A stretch of 6,947 nt of DNA. It comes from Caulobacteraceae bacterium (GTDB lineage: Bacteria > Pseudomonadota > Alphaproteobacteria > Caulobacterales > Caulobacteraceae). Positions 1 to 6,117 of this stretch are shown here, in pieces. The notes beneath the pieces are model-generated. The model made no database searches. It had not been told where the DNA came from and saw nothing but the letters and a program-made list of their open reading frames with translations. The stretch is from assembly GCA_003136615.1 (NCBI GenBank), contig PLFA01000102.1, forward strand, positions 696 to 7,642, given 5' to 3'. The position numbers were made by a program, and so were the translations under genes. Positions within the stretch are counted from its first letter, which is position 1. Each line of letters begins with the position of its first letter.

Positions 1-809
1 GCGCCCATCGTCACGGTCCACTCGCTTTCCGGCATGGATCGCATCTGGTCGATGGACCGCACGCAGAGCGCCATGCGGTGATTTCGCCCGTAGGTGTCGT
101 AAGCCTGCACATTGCCGTAAAAGACCTGGGCGAGCGTGTCCCGGTGAAGCTTTTCGAAGTGATAGGTCTCGCCAAACGTGTCGATAGCGAGCTTCCAGTT
201 CATCGCCGTTTCATAGGTATCGTCGCCCATATGAACCAAGCCGGCGAAATCCCAAGTTTCAAATTCCCGATCCAGACCGGCCAATAGGCTAGGCACGTCC
301 AACTTCCCGTCGGCTTTCGGGTGAACCCACAAGAGGCCGTGGCGCTCTTCGGCCGGCAGTTCAATGAGGCCGAGGCACGCCTTGTCGATGTCGCCGAAAT
401 GCTCGGCCTTCGGCACGCCGATCAGCGAGCCCTTATTGTCATACGTCCAGGCATGGAACGGGCAGACGAACCGGGTCCGCTCGCCGCGCGGCGCATCCTC
501 AAGAATAGTCCCCCGATGGCGGCATACGTTCGCGAACGCGCGAAACCGTCCGTCCGCGGCGCGCGTCGCGAGCAGGGGGACGCCGAAATCGCTCGCGGTG
601 ATGAATGATCCCGGCTGTGGCAGGTCGCCCGACAGGCCAATGACCTGGGGATGGTCTTTGAAGAAGGTGTTCCACTCGAGCGCGGCGCGCTCGGGGGAGG
701 TGTAGTCCTTGACGTTGATTTTGCCGATCACGCCGGCATCCACGTTCGTCCCCTGATCGATGTGATCCATCAACGTTCGGATCACGCGGACTTGTTCCTC
801 ATGTCGCAT
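1..809 (-). CDS. Rieske non-heme iron aromatic ring-hydroxylating oxygenase, alpha subunit (partial, C-terminus beyond left edge)
   Basis: This is the terminal oxygenase (alpha) subunit of a Rieske-type ring-hydroxylating or related oxygenase. Such enzymes take electrons from a ferredoxin/reductase and activate O2 at a mononuclear iron to hydroxylate aromatic or other hydrophobic substrates in the cytoplasm. The minus frame from 809 is open to the edge (269 full codons). The Rieske domain covers about residues 55-165 with the ligands in CRHRG (C96, H98) and CPFHAW (C116, H119), so both [2Fe-2S] pairs are intact. The catalytic domain begins after about residue 180 and contains NWKLAID and the E-x-YH-x4-H motif (residues 204-222), giving likely iron ligands H217 and H222 and the bridging D210. 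The third iron carboxylate ligand would lie beyond the window; family members are usually about 350-450 residues. The ATG at 809 is supported by GGGAGG eight bases upstream and an in-frame TGA a short distance further up. Codon choice is less GC-extreme than in glnE. The substrate cannot be told from the sequence. Confidence 0.93.
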   Translation of the reverse strand, partial: MRHEEQVRVIRTLMDHIDQGTNVDAGVIGKINVKDYTSPERAALEWNTFFKDHPQVIGLSGDLPQPGSFITASDFGVPLLATRAADGRFRAFANVCRHRGTILEDAPRGERTRFVCPFHAWTYDNKGSLIGVPKAEHFGDIDKACLGLIELPAEERHGLLWVHPKADGKLDVPSLLAGLDREFETWDFAGLVHMGDDTYETAMNWKLAIDTFGETYHFEKLHRDTLAQVFYGNVQAYDTYGRNHRMALCVRSIDQMRSMPESEWTVTMG

Positions 810-817
810 GGCGATCG

Positions 818-823
818 CCTCCC
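818..823 (-). promoter_or_regulatory. Shine-Dalgarno site of the Rieske oxygenase gene
   Basis: On the minus strand GGGAGG lies eight bases before the ATG at 809. It fixes this start over any alternative, because an in-frame TGA lies just upstream of it and no other ATG or GTG comes between. Confidence 0.75.
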
Positions 824-836
824 AGCCAAATCAATC

Positions 837-874
837 TTAGATGACAATATAAATATGGTTATAGTGATGTCTAA
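837..874. promoter_or_regulatory. Inverted repeat across the promoter, candidate operator
   Basis: On the plus strand TTAGATGACA (837-846) is matched by TGATGTCTAA (865-874). The arms are inverted copies sharing TTAGAnnnCA, seven of ten positions, with centres 28 bp apart, close to three helical turns. One arm covers the proposed -35 element and the other the start-site side of the -10 element. That placement is typical of a repressor operator. The half-site is not one I can assign to a named regulator, and no regulator gene is visible beside it. Confidence 0.35.
846..874 (-). promoter_or_regulatory. Putative sigma70-type promoter of the Rieske oxygenase gene
   Basis: On the minus strand TTAGAC (869-874, partial match to the -35 consensus) is followed after exactly 17 bases by TATATT (846-851, five of six matches to the -10 consensus). 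This AT-rich stretch stands out sharply from the GC-rich surroundings. Initiation would fall near 839, leaving a leader of about 30 nt that includes the GGGAGG ribosome site. The -35 match is weak, which would fit an activated or regulated promoter. A second TTGACG near 893-898 has no well-spaced -10 partner. Confidence 0.45.
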
Positions 875-1069
875 CTAAATGCTGCGCTTCGGCGTCAAAA
901 TCTTCCCAGGAGGGTGTTGACCCACCGCCCCGAGGTGGACTTTCTCGGTTTCCGCGTTACGTCGGGCGCCACGAGGTTCCTGCCGGATAATCGCAGTTCG
1001 CGGGCTTGCCCGCCGACCCACGGAGCGGATCGAGCGCTTCTTGGTGCGTTCGACCTTAGCGTTGTTTAG
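875..1069 (+). pseudogene. Possible remnant of a bacterial reverse transcriptase (C-terminal part)
   Basis: The plus frame is open from just after a TAA at 872 to a TAG at 1067-1069, with no start codon and ribosome site that would make a proper gene. Around positions 914-991 it reads VLTHRPEVDFLGFRV followed by TSGATRFLPDN. A V-x-FLG-[FYW]-x-[VI] segment followed by a run ending in R-x-L/F-x-x-x-N is characteristic of the region after the catalytic palm in group II intron, DGR and related bacterial reverse transcriptases. The similarity ends soon after 991. The next frame then stays open to a TAA at 1092-1094 and reads LARRPTERIERFL from 1005, which could be a frameshifted continuation. No palm motif (YxDD) is present, so this would be a dead fragment. 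The match rests on one short motif recognised by eye and could be coincidence. Confidence 0.33.
1000..1013 (-). terminator. GC hairpin downstream of glnE, weak terminator candidate
   Basis: GCGGG-CTTG-CCCGC on the plus strand (the same stem on the minus strand with loop CAAG) forms a perfect five-pair stem with a four-base loop, about 78 bases past the glnE stop. Neither side carries a T-tract, so it is not a classic intrinsic terminator. It could still protect the 3' end of the glnE transcript. No better terminator is visible between the two genes. Confidence 0.25.
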
Positions 1070-1090
1070 CGCACGACTGGCTTGCCGCGC

Positions 1091-3979
1091 CTAAACCGCG
1101 ACGATCCGACGGAACGCCCCGCTCACCTCCGTTAACGCGGCCGAAAGGCGTTTCCGCAAGGCCGCGAAGTTTGCCGCACTCCCGGCTCTGGCGAGAAGCG
1201 CCTGCAACCCCACCGGCTCCATCCCCGGGTCCACGCCGTCATCCAGCGCGATCTTCAAAACCTGGGAAAGGTCGGAATAGAGCGCCCACGCCTCCCGCTG
1301 ACGCCCCAGCACGGGCGTGAGGTCCGGGCGAAACTTGGCCAGGGCGGCGAGGGCGTCGCCGGTATTCTGGGCCAGGGGTCCGCCCTCGGACGCGTGGATG
1401 AGCTGGAGATACTGGGCGATGAAGTCGAGATCTCGCAGGCCGCCGCGTCGCCGCTTGAGATCCCAGTCGCCCCAGGGTGGGCGTTCGCGCTCCAGGAGGC
1501 TCCGCATCTCCCGCGCCGCCTTGGCGGTGGGGCCGGGTTCGCGCGGACGTCGCAGAGCACGCTCCAGGGCGTCCCGCGCCTGCCCCGCAAAGGCGGCGGA
1601 ACTCGCCCAGACCACCCGCGCGCGGGTCAGGGCCATGAGCTCCCAGACTTCGGCCTCGCCGGCATAGTAGGTCTCGAAGGCGGCGAGGCTCACGGCCACC
1701 GGCCCGGCCGTGCCGGAGGGCCGAAGCTGGAGATCAACCTTGTAAAGACCGCCCGCGGCGGTGAGGACGGAGAGGGCCGCGATCAATCTCTGGGTGAACC
1801 GGGCATAGAAGGTCGCGCCGCTCAAAGACCCGTCGGCGCTAGCCGTGTCCGCCGGGGCGTCATAGAGCGTCATCAGATCAAGATCGGACTCGGCGGTCAT
1901 CTCGCGTGCGCCGCAGGAGCCGAGGGCGATCACGGCGACCTCTCCAGGCATCGCGCCGGCCGTGCGGCGGATCTCCTTCAGGGCGGCGTCGGAAAGTCCG
2001 GCGACGAGAGCGTCGGCGAGGTCCGCGAAGGCGCGCCCGCAATCCCGCGGGCTGGCGGACCGCCCGAGCACCTGGGCGCCGATGCGAAAGGCGCTCTCGG
2101 CGTGCAGCCGCCGGGCCAGATCCATGGCCGTCTCGAAATCCGGCGCCGTGGCGAGGAGCGCGCCGATGTCCGCGCCCGCGTCCATGTCCCCAAAAAAGCG
2201 GGGGTCCAAGAGGGCGTCCAGCACCTGGGGCCGCCGCGCCAGGGTGCGGGCGAAGCGCGGCGCGAAGGCCATGACCCGCACCACCAGATCGAGCAGCTCG
2301 GGATGCGCGATAAACAGAGACTGCACCTGAACGCTGGAGGGCAGCGCCTCGAAGAAATCCACGAAGCGGGCGAAGGCCGTATCCGGAGCGCCCGTGGCGG
2401 CGGCGGCCTCGAGGAGGCGCGGCGCCAGACGGGTGAACAGCTCGCGCTCGCGGGCGGCGCGCATGGCGCGGATGCGGCCATGATGCCAACCGCGAATGGT
2501 GCGCGAGACCAGGTCGCCCTGGGAAAACCCCATGCGCGCCAGGGTCGCTAGGGTCTCGGGATCCTCCTCCACGCCCGTAAAGACAAGGCTACCCGCCGCC
2601 GCCGAGAGGGGTTCCTCAGAAGCGAAAAGCTCACCGTATCGTCGATTGACCCGCGCCAACAGCCGACCCACCGCGCCATCGAACCCGCGCAGGGTCGCGA
2701 ACCCCGCCAGGGCGGCGACCGCCCGGCGGTCGCGGTCGGCCTCGGGCAGGGTGTGGGTCTGCTCGTCGGCGATCATCTGCACGCGGTGCTCAAGGCCCCG
2801 CAGGGTCTCATAGGCGCCCGCCATGTCGCGCGCGGCGGCTGGCGTGATACGACCCGCCGTCTTCAGGGCTTCCAGCGCCTCCAGGGTTCCCGCCGCCCTT
2901 AAGGTCTTGTCGCGCCCGCCATGAATGAGCTGCTGGGTCTGGACATAGAACTCCACCTCACGGATGCCCCCGCGCCCCAGCTTGAGATGGGCGCCCTTGG
3001 CGGTGAGGCGGTCATCGACCTTAAACACATGGATCTGGCGCTTGATGGCGTGGATATCGGCGATGGCCGCGAAGTCGAGATGGCGGCGCCAGACGAAGGG
3101 CGAGAGCTCCGCCAGAAACGCAGCGGCGCGGGGGATATCTCCCGCCAGGGGCCGCGCCTTGATCAGAGCCGCGCGCTCCCAGTTCTGGCCCACGGTCTGG
3201 TAATAGTGCAGGGCGGCGCCCACCGGTCCCGCGACGGGTGTCGAGAGGGGGTCGGGGCGCAGGCGCAGATCGACGCGAAAGACATAGCCCTCCGCCGTTC
3301 GCGCCTGGAGAATTTCCGCGACGCGCTCGGTCAGCCGGGCGGCAAGCCGCGTGGGTTCCACGGCGCCGTTAAGCGGCAGGGCGCTCGGCTCATAGAAAAC
3401 CGAAATATCGATATCGCTGGAATAGTTGAGTTCATCCGCGCCCAGCTTTCCCAGGGCAATCAGAAAGAAGCCCGGGACCGGTCCCGTCGCGCGCTCTGGT
3501 CTGTGTTGGGGCGCCGGGGTCAGCCATCCCGCGTTTGCCGCCTCCCGCGCCGCCGCCGCCAAAGCCCTGGCCGCGGCCGCGTCCGCGAAACGACTGAGGG
3601 CCGATGTCACCTCGTGGAGATCCCAAACACCCCCAAGATCCGCCAGCGCCGTGAGCAGATGGAGTTCGCCCTTCAGCAGGCGCAGGGCGCGGGCCGTCGC
3701 CTCGCCATCCTCCGCCGACCCCGCCGCCATGGCGTGCGACAGCAGGCTCGCGAGGCGCCGCTCGGGGTCATCGGAAAGCACCCGCGCCAGCCGCTCCGGC
3801 GACCGCGCGGCGAGCTGGGCCAGATAGGGCGCGGCGGCGAAGATGGGCGCCAGGGCCGGCCAGGCCGCCTCCACCGCGCCGTCCAGGGCGCCATCCCGCA
3901 TCAGTCGCTCGCGCGTTCTCGCCGCCGCCGCGGTGTCGACCACCGGCCCGCAGGGGATCAGGGCGGCCCCGAGCTTCAT
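1091..3979 (-). CDS. glnE: Bifunctional glutamine synthetase adenylyltransferase/adenylyl-removing enzyme
   Basis: GlnE attaches AMP to a tyrosine of glutamine synthetase when nitrogen is plentiful and removes it by phosphorolysis when nitrogen is scarce, under control of PII and glutamine in the cytoplasm. The 962 residues match the family's usual length (about 950-1000) and show its duplicated layout. The N-terminal nucleotidyltransferase unit has GKLGADELN then SSDIDIS (D189, D191), LRLRPDP near 238-244 and RGGIREVEF near 336-344; in the family this half removes AMP. The C-terminal unit has GSCGAREMT then ESDLDLM (D699, D701), LQLRPSG near 750-756 and RGGLRDLDF near 845-853, and adds AMP. 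The ATG at 3979 overlaps the kinase stop as ATGA. No clear ribosome site precedes it, and a CCCGCGGG palindrome sits directly upstream, so translational coupling to the kinase is likely. The Lys-Leu of GKLG in the N-terminal half is Ser-Cys in the C-terminal half. The gene ends with TAG at 1091-1093. Confidence 0.97.
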   Translation of the reverse strand: MKLGAALIPCGPVVDTAAAARTRERLMRDGALDGAVEAAWPALAPIFAAAPYLAQLAARSPERLARVLSDDPERRLASLLSHAMAAGSAEDGEATARALRLLKGELHLLTALADLGGVWDLHEVTSALSRFADAAAARALAAAAREAANAGWLTPAPQHRPERATGPVPGFFLIALGKLGADELNYSSDIDISVFYEPSALPLNGAVEPTRLAARLTERVAEILQARTAEGYVFRVDLRLRPDPLSTPVAGPVGAALHYYQTVGQNWERAALIKARPLAGDIPRAAAFLAELSPFVWRRHLDFAAIADIHAIKRQIHVFKVDDRLTAKGAHLKLGRGGIREVEFYVQTQQLIHGGRDKTLRAAGTLEALEALKTAGRITPAAARDMAGAYETLRGLEHRVQMIADEQTHTLPEADRDRRAVAALAGFATLRGFDGAVGRLLARVNRRYGELFASEEPLSAAAGSLVFTGVEEDPETLATLARMGFSQGDLVSRTIRGWHHGRIRAMRAARERELFTRLAPRLLEAAAATGAPDTAFARFVDFFEALPSSVQVQSLFIAHPELLDLVVRVMAFAPRFARTLARRPQVLDALLDPRFFGDMDAGADIGALLATAPDFETAMDLARRLHAESAFRIGAQVLGRSASPRDCGRAFADLADALVAGLSDAALKEIRRTAGAMPGEVAVIALGSCGAREMTAESDLDLMTLYDAPADTASADGSLSGATFYARFTQRLIAALSVLTAAGGLYKVDLQLRPSGTAGPVAVSLAAFETYYAGEAEVWELMALTRARVVWASSAAFAGQARDALERALRRPREPGPTAKAAREMRSLLERERPPWGDWDLKRRRGGLRDLDFIAQYLQLIHASEGGPLAQNTGDALAALAKFRPDLTPVLGRQREAWALYSDLSQVLKIALDDGVDPGMEPVGLQALLARAGSAANFAALRKRLSAALTEVSGAFRRIVAV

Positions 3980-5379
3980 CCCGCGGGGGGAAAGACCAGG
4001 GCGACCCGCAGGCCCGGCCCCGATCCGTCCACCCTGCCAGGGCCCTCATCCAGCTCCAACGCCCCGCGATGGGCCCGGGCGACCGCCGCCACGAGGGAAA
4101 GGCCAAGGCCCGCGCCGGGCTCATTGCGGCTGTTCTCCAGGCGCACGAAGCGCTCCACAACCCGCTCGCGGTCGGCCTCGCCGATGCCGGGTCCCGTATC
4201 CGTGACCGATATCTCCACATCGCCCGAGGCCCGCCTGCGGGTGCGCAGCATGATCGCGCCGCCGGGCGGGGTATATTTGGCCGCATTGTCGAGAAGGTTG
4301 GCCACCGCCTGGGCGATGAACTCCCGATTTCCCTCGATCTTCAGGGCCCGCGCCGTCTCGATGGCGAAGTCCACGCCCTTGTCCTCGGCCAGGGGCTGGT
4401 AGAGCTCGGCCACATGGGCGGCCATCTCGGAGGGATCGAAGAGGCTCTTGCCCGGGGCGTCCGCCGCGGCTTCCAGCCGGGCGATGGCCAAAACCGCCGA
4501 GAAGGTTCGCAGGACGCCGTCGGCGTCCTCCAGGGCCTGATGCAGGGTGTCGTTGGGGTCCGCGCGGCCAGCCTCGGCTTCGATGATTCCCGCCTCCAGT
4601 CGCGCCCTCAGGCGGGTGAGGGGCGAGCGCAGGTCGTGGGCGATGGCGTCGCCGGCGTGGCGCAGCCCGGCGATGGAGCGCGCCAGACGGTCCAGCATGT
4701 CGTTGAGGCCGGTGGCCAGCTCGTCATATTCGTCCCCCGTGCCCCGCACCCAGGCCCGGGCGCCCAGATCGCCGCCCCGCGCCCGGTCAATCACGCCGTT
4801 CAGGCTGGCGGCATTGCGGCTCGCGTCCCGGCTGATAAGCAGGCCTCCCGCCAGGCCCAGCAGCACCATCAGGGTTCCCGCGCCCCAGAGCGCATGGATG
4901 ATCTTGCTCACATAGGCTTCCGACTCGCCCACGTCGGCCCCGACGAAGAGGCGCTGACCCCCGGAAAGCTGCTCCTCCAGCCCCCGCGCGGGTTGGCGGA
5001 TGGTCTGCCCATCGACGCTGGTTTCAGTGAGGGCGAAGCTGGCCCAGGCCGGCTGGCCGGTGAAGTTGGCCACCGGCGAGGCGCCGATGGAGCCGCTGAT
5101 CGGCGCGCCCTGCGGCGTCATGAGGAGATAGAGCAGGGGCTGATTTTGCGAGGAGCGCTCGATCACCGCCTGGTTGAGAGCTGTCTGACCACCGGACTGA
5201 TAGATCCGCTCCAAGGCGGCCATCTCCTTGCGCACCTGGGAGTCGGCCCGGCTATTCACCTCCCCCGCGGTCGCCACATAGATATAGGCCAGAAAGGCGC
5301 TCGCCGCCGTCGCGAACACCGCCAGGAACAGCAAGGTGAGCCGGAATGTGGTCGTCCTGAACAGGCGCGGCAGGCGCAT
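3976..5379 (-). CDS. Two-component sensor histidine kinase, HAMP-HisKA-HATPase_c
   Basis: This is an inner-membrane sensor kinase of 467 residues that should autophosphorylate on histidine and pass phosphate to the response regulator encoded just upstream. Transmembrane helix 1 is about residues 13-35, a periplasmic sensing segment spans about 36-161 with no domain I recognise, and helix 2 is about 162-183. A HAMP linker follows (about 184-236). The H-box is AHDLRSPLTRLR with H248 as phosphoacceptor. The ATP-binding domain has the N-box NLLDNAAKYT (361-370), G1 box DTGPGIG (394-400), F-box RFVRLENS (410-417) and G2 box GAGLGLSLV (422-430), so all catalytic elements are intact. The H-box carries D and S where many HisKA kinases have E and T (HDLRS for HELRT); this is a mild change seen in other alphaproteobacterial kinases. 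It starts 38 nt after the regulator and its stop overlaps the glnE start. Arrangement and architecture are EnvZ/QseC-like, but the stimulus is unknown. Confidence 0.95.
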   Translation of the reverse strand: MRLPRLFRTTTFRLTLLFLAVFATAASAFLAYIYVATAGEVNSRADSQVRKEMAALERIYQSGGQTALNQAVIERSSQNQPLLYLLMTPQGAPISGSIGASPVANFTGQPAWASFALTETSVDGQTIRQPARGLEEQLSGGQRLFVGADVGESEAYVSKIIHALWGAGTLMVLLGLAGGLLISRDASRNAASLNGVIDRARGGDLGARAWVRGTGDEYDELATGLNDMLDRLARSIAGLRHAGDAIAHDLRSPLTRLRARLEAGIIEAEAGRADPNDTLHQALEDADGVLRTFSAVLAIARLEAAADAPGKSLFDPSEMAAHVAELYQPLAEDKGVDFAIETARALKIEGNREFIAQAVANLLDNAAKYTPPGGAIMLRTRRRASGDVEISVTDTGPGIGEADRERVVERFVRLENSRNEPGAGLGLSLVAAVARAHRGALELDEGPGRVDGSGPGLRVALVFPPAG

Positions 5380-5386
5380 GGGCTCT

Positions 5387-5402
5387 CAAGGGCCCCCTCT
5401 TG
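5387..5402 (-). promoter_or_regulatory. Small hairpin in the regulator-kinase spacer, possibly covering the kinase ribosome site
   Basis: The minus-strand RNA reads CAAGAGGGGGCCCTTG. CAAG pairs with CTTG and, with the A bulged, two more G-C pairs close a GGG loop. The purine-rich GAGGGGG inside it is the best Shine-Dalgarno-like run upstream of the kinase ATG, though it lies rather far from it (about 13 bases). GAG six bases before the ATG is the alternative. Folding could lower kinase translation relative to the regulator. The structure is short and its function is inferred. Confidence 0.25.
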
Positions 5403-5417
5403 GGTCTGGCGGCGGCG

Positions 5418-6089
5418 TCAAGCTTCCAGGCGATAGCCCGCCCCGCGCACCGTCTGGAGCATAGGCCTGTCGAACCCCTTGTCGATCTTGCCACGCAGGC
5501 GCGAGATATGGACGTCAATCACATTGGTCTGAGGATCGAAGTGATATTCCCAGACCTTCTCCAATAGCATGGTGCGCGTGACCGACTGTCCGCCGTGGCG
5601 CATGAGGAATTCCAAGAGCTGGAATTCCCGGGGCTGGAGGTCGATCTCGACCCCGGCTCTCCGCACTTCCCGGGCGATCAGGTCCATCTCCAGATCGCCG
5701 ATCTTCAAGAGCGTCTGGACGCCTCCGGACTCCTTGCGGCGGGCCAGGGCCTCCACCCGCGCCACCAGTTCGGCCAGGGCGTAGGGCTTCACCAGATAGT
5801 CATCGCCCCCGGCGTTCAGGCCGCTCACCCGGTCGTGGATCTCGCCCAGCGCCGAGAGGAAGAGCACCGGGGTATTGTCGCCCAGCTTGCGCAGGGCCTC
5901 CACCATGGAAAGGCCGTCCAGGCGCGGCATCATGCGATCGACGATCAGCACATCGAAACGGCCGGTGCGGGCCTCTTTCAGACCCGCCTCTCCATCCGAG
6001 GCCAGGGCGCAATCGAAGCTCCGCTCGGCGAGCGCCGTGGCCATGGCCCGGGCGGCCTCGAGATCATCCTCGACGATCAGCAGTCGCAT
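5418..6089 (-). CDS. OmpR/PhoB-family response regulator
   Basis: This is a cytoplasmic DNA-binding regulator of 223 residues, presumably phosphorylated by the kinase encoded next to it. The receiver domain starts at once with LLIVEDD (acidic pocket E7, D8, D9), has the phosphoacceptor D51 in LIVDRMMP, S79 in FLSA and K101 in YLVKPYA, so it looks fully functional. The winged-helix output domain spans about 126-222, with the family patterns LQPREFQLLEFLM, VIDVHISRLRGKI and TVRGAGYRL. I start it at the ATG at 6089 because the receiver fold begins there. An upstream in-frame GTG at 6161 would add 24 residues encoded inside the protease gene. A G-rich run with GGGTGG lies three bases before this ATG, a weak ribosome site. 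The gap to the protease stop is 28 nt, so co-transcription is likely. Target genes are unknown; regulation of the protease and of its own operon is a plausible inference. Confidence 0.95.
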   Translation of the reverse strand: MRLLIVEDDLEAARAMATALAERSFDCALASDGEAGLKEARTGRFDVLIVDRMMPRLDGLSMVEALRKLGDNTPVLFLSALGEIHDRVSGLNAGGDDYLVKPYALAELVARVEALARRKESGGVQTLLKIGDLEMDLIAREVRRAGVEIDLQPREFQLLEFLMRHGGQSVTRTMLLEKVWEYHFDPQTNVIDVHISRLRGKIDKGFDRPMLQTVRGAGYRLEA

Positions 6090-6117
6090 GAGCCACCCCC
6101 CGGCCTTGGTTCGCTCG

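Larger units (their letters stand above)
810..1090. other. Non-coding or decayed interval between glnE and the Rieske oxygenase gene
   Basis: These 281 bases lie between the glnE stop and the start codon of the Rieske gene. I find no intact gene here. The half next to the Rieske gene (810-880) is AT-rich and holds its promoter and putative operator. The half next to glnE returns to high GC and holds a short reverse transcriptase-like coding remnant on the plus strand and a small hairpin. The change in composition and the remnant suggest the point where an accessory segment meets conserved chromosome. Confidence 0.6.

Noticed and set aside
811..818. GCGATCGC palindrome just before the Rieske start codon
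   Set aside because: Single eight-base palindrome with no second copy noticed nearby; not enough to call a binding or methylation-related site.
321..878. Overlapping plus-strand frames opposite the Rieske gene
   Set aside because: The minus strand carries an uninterrupted Rieske oxygenase with all metal ligands, so the plus frames are shadows.
922..938. CCACC-N7-GGTGG inverted repeat as a terminator or operator
   Set aside because: Only five pairs with a seven-base loop, no T-tract, and it falls inside the reverse transcriptase-like frame; likely chance in GC-rich DNA.
1394..2551. Plus-strand open frame of 385 codons inside glnE
   Set aside because: Antisense shadow of glnE; low-complexity product and no plausible ribosome site or family match.
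2921..4402. Long plus-strand open frame (493 codons) antisense to glnE and the kinase end
   Set aside because: It spans the glnE-kinase junction antisense to two clear genes. The product is rich in R, G, A and P without domains, as expected from the antisense of high-GC coding DNA.
4069..5436. Long plus-strand open frame (455 codons) antisense to the kinase
   Set aside because: Composition is dominated by G, A, R, H and Q with no recognisable motif. The opposite strand encodes a complete histidine kinase with all its boxes.
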